Source of the DNA: Rhodothermaceae bacterium bin80
GTDB taxonomy: Bacteria > Bacteroidota > Rhodothermia > Rhodothermales > Bin80
Assembly: GCA_002238805.1 (NCBI GenBank)
Contig: MPNB01000029.1
Location: 1 to 40,873, forward strand
Length of the DNA stretch: 40,873 nucleotides
Reading direction: 5' to 3'
Shown: positions 1 through 8,745 of the stretch, in pieces
How the letters are laid out: each line of letters opens with the position of its first letter
Numbering within the stretch: position 1 is the first letter of the stretch
Notes under the pieces: model-generated
Seen by the model: the letters and a program-made list of their open reading frames with translations, nothing else
Databases searched by the model: none
Told to the model about the DNA's origin: nothing
Made by a program: the position numbers and the translations under genes

Positions 1-425
1 CGTACCAGACTCCGCACAGACCTCAATTCCGAATCCAGAATAAAACATTCGGTCAAAAGACCCGCCGCAAAGTACTCGGCCAGCTTCCTGGCATCGCGCC
101 GGTCTGTTTTAATGCGATCCCCATTGCTCCGAGGAATAGAACCCGGCGCGATGATGGCACAATCAACGCTCAGGGCCGTCAGCGCTTCGTAGAGCGCCGT
201 GCCGCAAAAAGACGCTTCGTAGCAACAACGGAAATCACCGTATCTTGACCGCATTGATGCCACAAATTGGGACAGACGTTCCGGCTTTTGTGCGGAAAAC
301 TCCCGCTCATCACAGAAACACCGCAGGTCCACATCATAAACGCACGATGCAATCGTGGCATGGTGAACGTCCAGTCCGATAAAGTAACGCGTCTGGAAAG
401 AAGGGGGTGTGGGTTGGAATAGCAT
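1..425 (-). CDS. IS110-family transposase, N-terminal part (runs off the window)
   Basis: The minus strand is open from an ATG at 425 to the window edge, giving about 141 residues. The N-terminus reads FIGLDVHHATIASCVYDVD, followed by CYEAS and KTDRRDARKLAEYF. These supply the Asp, Glu and paired Asp expected of the RuvC-like DEDD domain of IS110 transposases. The family moves DNA through circular intermediates and carries a serine-type C-terminal domain, which lies outside this window. In IS110 proper the non-coding end upstream of the gene encodes the bridge RNA, so that end would fall in about 426-500. A perfect TATAAT at 490-485 on the same strand, inside an inverted repeat, could drive the gene. 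Family assignment is confident; whether the element is intact cannot be judged here. Confidence 0.85.
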   Translation of the reverse strand, partial: MLFQPTPPSFQTRYFIGLDVHHATIASCVYDVDLRCFCDEREFSAQKPERLSQFVASMRSRYGDFRCCYEASFCGTALYEALTALSVDCAIIAPGSIPRSNGDRIKTDRRDARKLAEYFAAGLLTECFILDSELRSVRSLV

Positions 426-722
426 AGTGATTGAAGGTTAGGTTCAGCAGAAGGATAAGTCCCGGCTGAGGAACCTGCTATGCTATTATATCTTGCGTTA
501 GGCGCTGAACTATGCCTGAAAAATTACGCACACAAATTTGAACAAAGAAGTTAGCTTGTTGTACGTGGGATTCTCGTACGGATACCGGTAAACTGCTTGC
601 CCCAATTCCTAAAGCCAGTTTTGCAAAAGGCTCTCAGAGCACTATGAAGTGGTGAACTTGGGCTAACTCCGCTGATTGAGGGGTTGGGTTTTCTCGGTCG
701 TTATCTCAAACAATGGTGAAAC
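426..722. other. Intergenic stretch between IS110 transposase and propeller gene
   Basis: This 297-bp stretch holds the left copy of a 27-bp inverted repeat (473-499) and probably the non-coding end of the IS110 element. I see no open frame of note. A small GTACG/CGTAC palindrome with a nine-base loop lies near 560-580. No convincing promoter for the downstream gene was found. Confidence 0.5.
473..499 (+). repeat. 27-bp inverted repeat, left copy
   Basis: These 27 bases (starting ACCTGCTATG, ending ATCTTGCGTT) are the exact reverse complement of 4127-4153. Identity stops sharply on the inner side and after one more uncertain base on the outer side. Read leftward, the copy contains TATAAT (490-485) facing the IS110 gene. 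It could be a terminal inverted repeat, a recombination site, or a repeat shared by two mobile elements. Confidence 0.9.
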
Positions 723-3700
723 ATGACTTACCGCGAAATCAGATTCATTGGCTTGGCAGCCATACTCCTCATTGTACCCGTAATTGGGGTTACGTTTTTG
801 CTTCCTGGAGATACTCAGGAAGAGTTTAAGTTTAGATCAGAGAAATCCAAACGTCTGAAAGCTCCGTTTGGACATCCAGATAAGTTTGTAGAATTCTTCG
901 CTGCAGTTGAGGGTCTTGATCAGGGTTATGCGCCCTATCCACAGGGCTACAAGATGGAAGAATTCCGAAGAGCCATGCTCGCTAATTCCAAGCGGGGGAA
1001 CACAGCTGAGCTCGCATGGGTAGAGCGCGGACCTGGGCGTATAGGTGGAAGAACCCGTGCTATTTTGATTGATCACACAGATCCGACCGCTAATTCGTGG
1101 TTCGTTGGAGCCGTAGGAGGCGGTGTATGGAAGGCGCGTCGATACATTGATACATTTGATCAAGCGGCGATTGAGTGGACTCCACTTACCGATCACCTTC
1201 CCAGTCTCGCTGTTTCTGCTATGGCAGGAGCATCCGTCAACCACCCCAATGTTATATATGTTGGAACTGGTGAAGGATTTTGGAACGCTGATGCTTCCTC
1301 CGGCGCTGGCATGTTCAAAACGACCGACGGGGGAGATACTTGGATGCATTTGACCTCGACGACCAACAACCCTGACTGGACTTTTATAAATCGCATAGCC
1401 GTAGATCCTAACAATCCAGATATTGTTGTAGCAGCGACAAATACGAGCATCTTTCGCTCAGAAAACGGCGGACAATCATTCTCAAAGGTTTTAGGTAGAG
1501 ACAGTCGAATTCAGGATTTACGGGCAAAACCAGACAATTTTAATGTGCAGTTTGCAACAGTGAATGGTTCTGGAATATTACGTTCAACCGATGGAGGAAA
1601 AACTTGGGAGGATTCATTTTCGGAGTTTGTTTACGGAGGGGCTCGTATTGAATTGGCAATTTCACAATCTCATCCAGAGGTGATCTGGGCTTCAATTGAA
1701 AGTACAGGGGCAAGAAGTATCACCGACATATTCGGTGAGTCCACACCTATACCGGATATTTATCGCTCTTTAGATGCTGGCGAGTCCTGGACTTTTGTCG
1801 ATAATTTGGAGAGTGTACCAGAGTTCTTCCAGATTTACCTAGGTCAACAGGGGTGGTATGACAATACGATTACAGTTCATCCCTTTTCGCCGGATACTGC
1901 TTATATCGGCGGTATTATCCGTTGGAAAACATGGGTTGAGGGAGATTCAACATTTCGTGCAGGAGCAGTGGGAAGTTTTGTAAATAACGCAAGCAGTTTC
2001 TTGAACCTAGTCAACTTTGGTGCAAGTCATGTGGGCGGCACAATAGATGTGGGCTATTCCGATTCCTTGGTAACAAATATGGATGTAACCGAAATGACCT
2101 CTATAGAAATTCGATTTGGTCCAAACCTCACTCAATTTGCTCACCGATTCTCAGTGCCGGCAAACGGGGGAACCATCGGGGATGGCGGTGCAGGAATTGC
2201 GTTTGCGGATTATATGTATCAAGATTATGTAGAGGTCCCCTTTCAGGTTTGGGATACGGACAACAACCGCCAATTGATGGTCTCATTCAGAGATCAGGCG
2301 AACGATGGTGCATGGGACTTGATTCCTATCAATACAGCGGGCCCAGGGAATACACATAGCCGGGAATATATATTCATCTCCAAGCATGATTACAATGCCA
2401 GTGCCCCCCTGTCCGACTACATGGTAGACGGAGGATTCTCCAGCGGTCTCATGTATTTTATGTGGCCATTTCTAGCCGATGGGGATGAGGTCGTATGGGA
2501 CCCAAACTCGCCAACCCCAGGTACTTTGGAGATTGATTTTACCTCAATCGAAGGAGAGCTCCGAAATATAGAGACTTGGGAAAATGGCGAGGTCCATGTG
2601 GATCACCATAATTTTACCGTTGTGCCCATTGATGAAAGCGGTAATGAATTTCATATCCTGAATGGAAATGATGGTGGTTTCGCCTATTCACGTGACGGCG
2701 GCGAAACCTGGGCAGAAGGAGACGCATACCCCGGATACAATACATCTCAGTTTTATGACGCAACCAAGCGTCCGGGGTTCCCCATGTATTTAGGTGGTAT
2801 GCAAGATAATGGTACCTGGGCCTCCTACAATAATGCTGATAGCCGGGCTGGATGGCGGGAGATGCTGGGCGGGGACGGATTCGATGTCATTTGGAAGGGG
2901 GCAGATTCACTTATGGGCTCAATTCAGGGTAATGCTATCTTTCGATCAATCAATGGCGGCACTGGATGGGATTTTGCAGGCAATATAGACTCCTGGCCCG
3001 GGCAATTTCTCACGTCCATTGGATGGACTCCTGAATCGGGAGCTACCGTATTTAGCATGACACCAGATCCAAGTGGAGGACTACTTAGATCTCTCGATTT
3101 TGGTGCATCTTGGCATGCGATCCCAGCAAGTAGCGCCGAGGCTTGGTCGACGGGGTTCTACGGTAAGGTACGTGTTTCTCTCGCTGATCCCTCAGTAGTC
3201 TGGGCAGGATTTAGAATGAGGGATGCTAGTGGTGCTGCAAGGCTGCACGTATCCGAAAATGCTTTGAATCCCCGCCAAGGAGAAGGCGTGCAGGATCCAG
3301 TGGCACTGCGACCGGTTAGTTCACCAAGTTTTGCACCTACAAGCCCAATTGCAGGCTTAGCCACCCATCCGTTTAGTCGTGCCACCGCTTATGTGACGTT
3401 TGCTGTTTCATGCCAGCCCAAGGTGTTACGAACAGAGGATATGGGAAACACCTGGGAGGACCTTTCGGGAGGATTCGCTGGAATTGAAAACTGCCAGAGC
3501 AGCAATGGATTCCCTAATGCTCAAGTTTGGGACATTGAGGTCTTTCCTGATACACCCCGGATTATTTGGGCTGGTACTGATCTGGGTATCTTTGAGTCCC
3601 GTGACCATGGCCAGACCTGGGCTTACGCTGATAATGGACTCCCCGCTGTAAGTGTTTGGCGTATTCGCATTGTCGATGGTGAAGTAGTTCTTGCCACACA

Positions 3701-4040
3701 TGGGCGTGGCGTTTGGTCACTTGATATTACACAGGTGCAAACCGCCGTAGAAGAAGCTGCGGCAGAGCTACCGACCTCGTTTGAACTGCTCAGCAATTAC
3801 CCCAATCCATTTAATCCAAGTACAACTATTGGCTTCAAGACCGCAGCAGATAGTCACATTCGCGTAACTGTGTTCGATGTATTGGGCCGTAAGGTTGCGA
3901 CGCTGACGGATGAACCCTATTCAAGAGGTACTCACCAAATTCAATGGGATGCTTCAGCGATGAGTAGCGGACAGTATATCTATCGGATGGAAGCAGATGG
4001 CAAGCTGATCGGAGCAAAAGCTATGGTGCTTGTAAAGTAA
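723..4040 (+). CDS. Secreted sortilin-like BNR beta-propeller protein with T9SS sorting domain
   Basis: A 1,105-residue exported protein. An N-terminal hydrophobic segment (about residues 7-29) acts as a signal peptide. Asp-box motifs of the S-x-D-x-G-x-T-W type recur about nine times, for example TTDGGDTW near 200, STDGGKTW near 287, SRDGGETW near 655, SINGGTGW near 742 and SRDHGQTW near 958. This is the pattern of sortilin/Vps10-like and BNR-repeat propellers, here likely two propellers split by a beta-rich insert (about 420-620). The C-terminus from about 1018 has NYPNPFNPSTTIGF followed by VFDVLGRKVATL and ends in AKAMVLVK, a type A T9SS sorting domain, so the product should be surface-bound or secreted. 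The ligand is unknown. The ATG at 723 has no clear Shine-Dalgarno. The gene lies wholly inside the 473-4153 inverted-repeat segment. Confidence 0.85.
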   Translation: MTYREIRFIGLAAILLIVPVIGVTFLLPGDTQEEFKFRSEKSKRLKAPFGHPDKFVEFFAAVEGLDQGYAPYPQGYKMEEFRRAMLANSKRGNTAELAWVERGPGRIGGRTRAILIDHTDPTANSWFVGAVGGGVWKARRYIDTFDQAAIEWTPLTDHLPSLAVSAMAGASVNHPNVIYVGTGEGFWNADASSGAGMFKTTDGGDTWMHLTSTTNNPDWTFINRIAVDPNNPDIVVAATNTSIFRSENGGQSFSKVLGRDSRIQDLRAKPDNFNVQFATVNGSGILRSTDGGKTWEDSFSEFVYGGARIELAISQSHPEVIWASIESTGARSITDIFGESTPIPDIYRSLDAGESWTFVDNLESVPEFFQIYLGQQGWYDNTITVHPFSPDTAYIGGIIRWKTWVEGDSTFRAGAVGSFVNNASSFLNLVNFGASHVGGTIDVGYSDSLVTNMDVTEMTSIEIRFGPNLTQFAHRFSVPANGGTIGDGGAGIAFADYMYQDYVEVPFQVWDTDNNRQLMVSFRDQANDGAWDLIPINTAGPGNTHSREYIFISKHDYNASAPLSDYMVDGGFSSGLMYFMWPFLADGDEVVWDPNSPTPGTLEIDFTSIEGELRNIETWENGEVHVDHHNFTVVPIDESGNEFHILNGNDGGFAYSRDGGETWAEGDAYPGYNTSQFYDATKRPGFPMYLGGMQDNGTWASYNNADSRAGWREMLGGDGFDVIWKGADSLMGSIQGNAIFRSINGGTGWDFAGNIDSWPGQFLTSIGWTPESGATVFSMTPDPSGGLLRSLDFGASWHAIPASSAEAWSTGFYGKVRVSLADPSVVWAGFRMRDASGAARLHVSENALNPRQGEGVQDPVALRPVSSPSFAPTSPIAGLATHPFSRATAYVTFAVSCQPKVLRTEDMGNTWEDLSGGFAGIENCQSSNGFPNAQVWDIEVFPDTPRIIWAGTDLGIFESRDHGQTWAYADNGLPAVSVWRIRIVDGEVVLATHGRGVWSLDITQVQTAVEEAAAELPTSFELLSNYPNPFNPSTTIGFKTAADSHIRVTVFDVLGRKVATLTDEPYSRGTHQIQWDASAMSSGQYIYRMEADGKLIGAKAMVLVK

Positions 4041-4070
4041 AGCCCTTAGCATTAATTCCCTAATACGCAT

Positions 4071-4116
4071 GCTGCGGGCTACGTTTGGCAATAAAATACC
4101 AAACTTAGCCTGCAGC
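4071..4116 (+). terminator. Long imperfect hairpin after the propeller gene
   Basis: Arms 4071-4088 and 4099-4116 pair as GCTGC/GCAGC, one G-T pair, GGCTA/TAGCC, one mismatch, and GTTTGG/CCAAAC around a ten-base loop. It sits 30 bp after the stop codon, where a terminator is expected, but no T-run follows. It may therefore stabilise the mRNA end, or be a structured end of a mobile element, since the inverted repeat begins 10 bp later. Confidence 0.5.
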
Positions 4117-4124
4117 CGTGTTTC

Positions 4125-4550
4125 TCAACGCAAGATATAATAGCATAGCAGGTATCGCACTTGGGCACCGCAAAATGTCGTCACACCTCGCGGATGCTCA
4201 TGATGTAACAGCGTGTTCCAGATCTCACGCTGATCGGTGTCGGTCACCTTAACCAGCGTAAGCCCCTGCACCTCGTTGACAACCGCAGGCAAACGTTCCG
4301 GTGCAGGCACCGGCTCGGCCAGCTTTGACAACGCACGGGCGCAGGTGGACACTTGCAACCGACCGCAGGCATCAACGAACCTGAAAAGTTCACACACGCG
4401 CCTTGCTATCGCCGCGCGCGTGAACAACGCGGCATCGCCCACCACCGCGGTGAGACGCGCCTGCGATTCCGGAGCACTCAAGGTGTGCAAAACCTGACTC
4501 TGCGTGAACATGCCACCAATATGGGGGCACTGTTCAGAATGTCGGATCAA
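4125..4550 (-). pseudogene. Truncated transposase-associated DUF4338 (DruA-like) protein
   Basis: A 141-residue remnant. Residues 40-75 (RAAIARRVCELFRFVDACGR) resemble the helix-turn-helix start of transposon-borne DUF4338 proteins. Then come VVNEVQGLTLVKVTD, IWNTLLHHEHPRG and GAQVRYLL, which match the conserved core of that domain. In the family, RYL is followed by the rest of the DUF4338 domain and usually a DDE transposase domain. Here the frame leaves the family exactly where the 27-bp repeat begins and stops after CYYILR. I therefore read it as the 5' part of an insertion-sequence gene broken by the neighbouring segment. The same domain occurs in Druantia defence (DruA), but no other Druantia gene is present. 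Confidence 0.65.
4127..4153 (-). repeat. 27-bp inverted repeat, right copy
   Basis: This is the exact reverse complement of 473-499. It overlaps the 3' end of the truncated DUF4338 frame, whose last residues are encoded by the repeat, so the truncation point and the repeat boundary coincide. It carries TATAAT at 4136-4141 facing outward, away from the enclosed gene. Confidence 0.9.
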
Positions 4551-4923
4551 AAAGTTGGGTAAAGGGCAGGGCTTGGGACTAGTAAATGGTGGACGGTGGT
4601 TCTTAGTCCCCAGGTAAATACTCTTTTCCTCGTTGTTAACATCTGAAGCCTAACCCATCTTTATTGTACGCCGTGGAAAGGCGCTTTCCTGTGGCGGGTG
4701 CGAATCCCGCCCAAGCCCTGTTGCTCCGGTTGGTAGCGGCGTTAGCATATTATGGAGGTAACGAAATGATATGAAGCACTGAGGTTTAACGGGCTACGCG
4801 AGTAGCTTAGCGACCATGCAGAGCGGTGCGATTGGAAAATTTTCGAGGCTGTTTGCAGCCCACGCCCTGCGCCGTTGTTGACCAGCTAGAGCCGCAGCCT
4901 GACTTACGGGTTCGGTTGTGTCG
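4551..4923. other. Intergenic stretch with possible structured RNA
   Basis: This 373-bp stretch lies between the DUF4338 remnant and the subtilisin gene and has no plausible coding frame. Its first half (4568-4719) is listed separately as a possible structured RNA. The second half has smaller hairpins, such as GGCTG/CAGCC near 4846-4862, but matches nothing I know. It may include the end of the DUF4338 insertion sequence. Confidence 0.5.
4568..4719 (+). ncRNA. Candidate structured RNA with tRNA T-arm-like hairpin (unidentified)
   Basis: A perfect 10-bp helix closes the element: AGGGCTTGGG (4568-4577) with CCCAAGCCCT (4710-4719). Inside are a 7-bp stem GGGACTA/TAGTCCC (4575-4581 with 4604-4610), a stem GGAAAG/CTTTCC around 4675-4690, and a 6-bp stem GGCGGG/CCCGCC (4693-4698 with 4706-4711) whose loop TGCGAAT resembles a tRNA T-loop. 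Some arms share a few bases, so alternative pairings compete. The T-arm-like hairpin directly abutting the closing helix recalls a tRNA or tRNA-like end, but the element is about 150 nt and I find no anticodon arm. The family is unknown, and the plus strand is chosen only because the T-arm reads that way. Confidence 0.3.
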
Positions 4924-7900
4924 TCACTTTATGCGTACGAATTTGCCTGTGTGAACGGAGTTTCCCTCCGGCGAAGTAGCCGTCAGGCGGTACAGGTATA
5001 AGCCGGAGGGCATCGCACGGCCACTCAGCGATATCATGTTCTTCCATCCTGCGGCTTTCTCGGTCGCCGGCACCGTAAACACGCGCCGACCCGTTATGTC
5101 CATGACCTCGACCGTCACGCTGGCAGGCCAAGGAAGGTCAAACACAAGGCGCGTGGACTCTTGGAACGGATTGGGATAGTTGCCATGCACGGCAAAAGAC
5201 GCTGGCAACGATTCGTGTTCGGCTGCCACCGGAGAGAATACCTCCATAGTAAACAGCAAACTGTCGCGGGAGCCGTTTGCCCCGGTGGCGCTGTACGTGT
5301 ACGGCTTTGGAGCATCTGTGACCACGGTCGGCGTTCCAGTCAAGGTGCGAATGGTGGCGTCAAAAGCCAGTCCTGTCGGAAGTGCGGGGGTCAAGGCATA
5401 CACTACTGGAGCACCGCCTCCTGCGGCTTCGGGAAGAACGAGAGGATCAATGGGCTGTGCGAGAGCAAAGGACAGATCGGCAATCATATCTCCGAACGAA
5501 ACACCCGAAACGACTTCAACCGTGAATGTCAGGCTGGCGGCGTTCCCGGAGTTGTCAGCAACCGAATACATATAGCTTGTGGCGGGCGTGACCGCGGTCG
5601 GTGTGCCGCCAATGGTCCGCAAGGAGGCGTCAAAGCTCAATCCTGCGGGCAGTGCGGGCTCCAGCACATAGGTGTACGGCGTCGCACCGCCAGTGGCCTC
5701 GGGAAGGACAAGAGAAGCAACGGGTCGGTTCACGGTAAAGGTCCGGTTATCCATGTCACTTGCAAATTGCAACGAGCCACAGGTCGGACCGCTTACGTCC
5801 GGGATACCGGCGAGCCACCCCTGAAACGCATCGTCAGACGGAGCGCAGAGCGTCTGGCCGTCAAAGTTGAAAGACTCAAGACTATTCAACTGCATCAAGC
5901 TACGCGGCAGCACACCCGTTAAATGGTTGTTGGACAGATCCAGCTGCTCCAGCTGCGTAAGGTTACCGAGCTCGGGCGGAATCGCCCCGGTAAGGGTATT
6001 ATCATACAGATCCAGCCACAGCAGCTGCGTGAGGTTGCCGAGTTCGGGCGGAATCACCCCGGTAAGGGAATTGTCATCCAGCCACAGCGACTGCAGCTGC
6101 GTGAGATTGCCGAGTTCGGGCGGAATCACTCCGGTAAGAGAATTGTCATACAGACTCAGCACCTCCAGCTGCGAGAGGTTGCCGAGCTCGGGCGGGATAG
6201 TCCCGGTAAGAGTATTGCCATACATATGCAGCTCCTGTAGCTGCGTGAGGTTGCCGAGCTCGGGCGGGATAGTCCCGGTAAGAGTATTGCCATACAGATA
6301 CAGCAGCTGCAGCTGCGTGAGGTTGCCGAGCTCGGGCGGAATCGCCCCGCTAAGGGTATTGTTTCGCAGATCCAGCACTTGCAGCTGCGGGAGGTTGCCG
6401 AGCTCGGGCGGAATCACCCCGGTAAGGGTATTGCCATCCAGATCCAGCGTCTGCAGCTGCATGAGGTTGCCGAACTCGGGCGGTATAGTCCCGGTAAGGG
6501 AATTGTAAAGCAGATACAGCTCCTGCAGCTGCTGGAGGTTGCCGAGCTCGGGCGGAATCGCCCCGGTAAGGGTATTGCTTCGCAGATCCAGCACTTGCAG
6601 CTGCTGGAGGTTGCCGAGCTCGGGCGGAATCGCCCCGGTAAGGGTATTGTCATCCATATCCAGCACCTGCAGCTGCATGAGGTTGCCGAACTCGGGCGGG
6701 ATAGTTCCGGTAAGGGAATTGTAAAACAGATACAACTCCTGCAGCTGCGTGAGGTTGCCGAGCTCGGGCGGCAGCTGTTCCGTGAGATTGTTCTCCGACA
6801 AGTCTAACGTGACCAGCCATCCCTCGCTCAGGACAACGCCAGCCCATGTGCCCAACTCCTCCTCTGTCGGAACCCGCGTGATGTCCCAGTTGTCATTGTA
6901 CGTCCAGTTGTCGCCGCCCGTCGCCGTGTAAAGCGCACTCAGGCTCCGGTGCACTTCCTCCAACGAACGGTTGACCCGAAAAGAAAGCATGTCCGCCTGG
7001 TCCTCGTGCGCACCGTCACGGATGTGCGTATAGAATCGTACCCGCTGGTTCGCAGGCGCATCCGCGGCTACCCTGAACTCTAATTGGACCTCAACCGAGT
7101 CTCCGCTGGCCAGATAGCCGACATCCGCTTCCTCCACCGTCATGTCTATGAACGGATAGGATTCGGCCCCCACAAGCCCCACCGTGAGTTGGCGGGCATC
7201 GGAAAGGTAGTTGACCACCGTCGCCGTGATCGTTACCACATCGCCGGCTGCAATCTGGCGGTTGCCGTCGCGGTCAGCCCAGCTCCAGCGCTTGAGGCGC
7301 ACCGCAGGAGCGGATGGCGCCTGAACAGCGGCCAGCGCATTGACAAACCCGTGCCCCAGCTGCCCGGCATAACCCGGGTTCTCCGCGTCCATGTTGTCGC
7401 TCGTCAGCCGAATGTGCTCACGTAACGCGTCCGGCGTCATCTCGGGAAACCTCGTCTTCACCAAGGCCGCTACGCCAGCGGTCAAAGGCGACGAGAACGA
7501 CGTGCCGTCGATAAACACATACCCGTTGTCGGATCCGGTCGTCAGAATGTCCACGCCCGGTGCAAAGACGTTCACTAGCTTCCCGTAGTTCGAAAAGCCC
7601 GCCCGCCTGCGCGTGGCCTTCTCCGTGGCGCCCACCGACAGCACCCGCGGATTGCGGGCCGGGTAGTACCGAAACAGGTCGTTGTTGCGATTGTCGTTAT
7701 TAGCCGCTGCCACCACGAGCGCGCCCATGTCCGTGGCCAAGTCCAGCGTCTGGTCAGGGAACGTGATTTGATCATCGGTGCCCGCCAGACCGCTCCAGCT
7801 CGCGTTGATGATGTCCGCCCCGTTGGCGGCCGCGTAGAGGATGCCTTCGTAGCCGTAGCAGATGCCCCCGTCGCTTTCAGCTCTCCCGCAACCGGTATTG

Positions 7901-8745
7901 ATGTGCATGATCTCGGCGTTCCAGGCCGCGCCGGCTACGCCTGTGCCGTTGTCGGTCACCGCGCTCGCCGATCCAGCACTCGCCGTGCCGTGAAGGGCAT
8001 CGCCGGGCGTCTCAGGCAACCCCGTCGGATCGTTGTTCCGTTCGTCTTGGTTGGCAAAATTGACACCGTGCACGTCATCGATGAACCCGTTGTCGTCGTC
8101 ATCAATGCCGTTGCCGGCGATCTCGCCCGGATTCGTCCATACGTTGGCGCGAAGATCCTCGTGGCGCCATTCGCCGCCCCCGTCCACGACCGCGATCACG
8201 ACCCGCGGCGCACCCTCCTCGCCCCTGACCACATCCCACGCCTCCGGCAACTGCAACAGACGAAGCTCCGGCTGATCGCCAAAGCGCGGATCGTTTGGAT
8301 CCACGCGCTGCCCGCGGCCCGCCTGCGTCCGATTAATAAGCACCGGCTCGGCATACACCACCCCCGGCGCCGAAACTATATCTGCGGCGACCTCTTTCGG
8401 TAGGATGTCGGCAGTATAACGCACGTAGTACATGCGGCGGAGCGCCAGAAGGTTGCGACGGGTCTTTGGCGTCGGCTCCACGTGGTCCAGAAACGGATAC
8501 ACGCGCTCAATCAGGTGGACGCCGTAACCCGCTGTCCGCCGATCAAAGTCCTGCAGTCCGGCACGGGCGGCCTTGTTGGCAATGGAGACCCCCGGAGCAA
8601 ACTGGACCACGACGACTCCGGCCTTGTACGTCGCCTCTTCCTGCGCCAGAGCCGCCGGTGCATGTAAGGCCAAGACCAGTGGAAGGACCGCATGGGCGAA
8701 AAACCGTCTGGCCCTGGGTTTGCATGCAGAAAGAAGGACCATCAT
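4924..8745 (-). CDS. Secreted subtilisin-family peptidase with leucine-rich repeats and T9SS sorting domain
   Basis: About 1,273 residues from the ATG at 8745, which gives a signal peptide ending PAALA; an in-frame start at 8811 adds 22 residues. A propeptide-like region precedes an S8 catalytic domain with Asp188 (AVVDGGG), His252 (DALHGTA), an Asn near 349 (AAANNDN) and Ser416 (GTSFSSP). After a beta domain comes the LxALYTATGGDNW cap, then twelve 24-residue plant-type LRRs (659-946, PPELGNLTQLQ type). Two Ig-like PIG-type domains (about 998-1170) and a T9SS sorting domain (GNYPNPFQEST to FVRIK) follow. It is predicted to be a surface or secreted protease that binds protein partners through the LRRs. 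Base composition is much richer in G+C than its neighbours (46 of 60 in 8161-8220), which suggests a different history. Confidence 0.9.
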   Translation of the reverse strand: MMVLLSACKPRARRFFAHAVLPLVLALHAPAALAQEEATYKAGVVVVQFAPGVSIANKAARAGLQDFDRRTAGYGVHLIERVYPFLDHVEPTPKTRRNLLALRRMYYVRYTADILPKEVAADIVSAPGVVYAEPVLINRTQAGRGQRVDPNDPRFGDQPELRLLQLPEAWDVVRGEEGAPRVVIAVVDGGGEWRHEDLRANVWTNPGEIAGNGIDDDDNGFIDDVHGVNFANQDERNNDPTGLPETPGDALHGTASAGSASAVTDNGTGVAGAAWNAEIMHINTGCGRAESDGGICYGYEGILYAAANGADIINASWSGLAGTDDQITFPDQTLDLATDMGALVVAAANNDNRNNDLFRYYPARNPRVLSVGATEKATRRRAGFSNYGKLVNVFAPGVDILTTGSDNGYVFIDGTSFSSPLTAGVAALVKTRFPEMTPDALREHIRLTSDNMDAENPGYAGQLGHGFVNALAAVQAPSAPAVRLKRWSWADRDGNRQIAAGDVVTITATVVNYLSDARQLTVGLVGAESYPFIDMTVEEADVGYLASGDSVEVQLEFRVAADAPANQRVRFYTHIRDGAHEDQADMLSFRVNRSLEEVHRSLSALYTATGGDNWTYNDNWDITRVPTEEELGTWAGVVLSEGWLVTLDLSENNLTEQLPPELGNLTQLQELYLFYNSLTGTIPPEFGNLMQLQVLDMDDNTLTGAIPPELGNLQQLQVLDLRSNTLTGAIPPELGNLQQLQELYLLYNSLTGTIPPEFGNLMQLQTLDLDGNTLTGVIPPELGNLPQLQVLDLRNNTLSGAIPPELGNLTQLQLLYLYGNTLTGTIPPELGNLTQLQELHMYGNTLTGTIPPELGNLSQLEVLSLYDNSLTGVIPPELGNLTQLQSLWLDDNSLTGVIPPELGNLTQLLWLDLYDNTLTGAIPPELGNLTQLEQLDLSNNHLTGVLPRSLMQLNSLESFNFDGQTLCAPSDDAFQGWLAGIPDVSGPTCGSLQFASDMDNRTFTVNRPVASLVLPEATGGATPYTYVLEPALPAGLSFDASLRTIGGTPTAVTPATSYMYSVADNSGNAASLTFTVEVVSGVSFGDMIADLSFALAQPIDPLVLPEAAGGGAPVVYALTPALPTGLAFDATIRTLTGTPTVVTDAPKPYTYSATGANGSRDSLLFTMEVFSPVAAEHESLPASFAVHGNYPNPFQESTRLVFDLPWPASVTVEVMDITGRRVFTVPATEKAAGWKNMISLSGRAMPSGLYLYRLTATSPEGNSVHTGKFVRIK
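5908..6771 (-). repeat. Twelve tandem 72-bp LRR-coding repeats
   Basis: Twelve in-frame 72-bp units encode 24-residue leucine-rich repeats beginning PPELGNL or PPEFGNL. A higher-order pattern is visible: units 1-3 and 4-6 from the N-terminal side share the same order (YNSLTGTI, then PPEFGNLMQLQ, then QVLDLR-NTL). This indicates a 216-bp segmental duplication. Such arrays can expand or contract by recombination. Confidence 0.9.

Noticed and set aside
4125..4550. Druantia defence gene druA
   Set aside because: The frame matches the start of transposon-type DUF4338 proteins, is truncated, and no other Druantia gene is nearby.
4568..4730. Cobalamin riboswitch or ordinary tRNA
   Set aside because: GGTGCGAATCC recalls the cobalamin box, but the surrounding conserved GGGAA and CCCGCCACTG parts are missing. 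As a tRNA it is too long and has no anticodon arm.
5161..8403. Plus-strand open frames opposite the subtilisin gene
   Set aside because: They mirror the LRR repeats and GC-rich codons of the minus-strand gene and show no family of their own.
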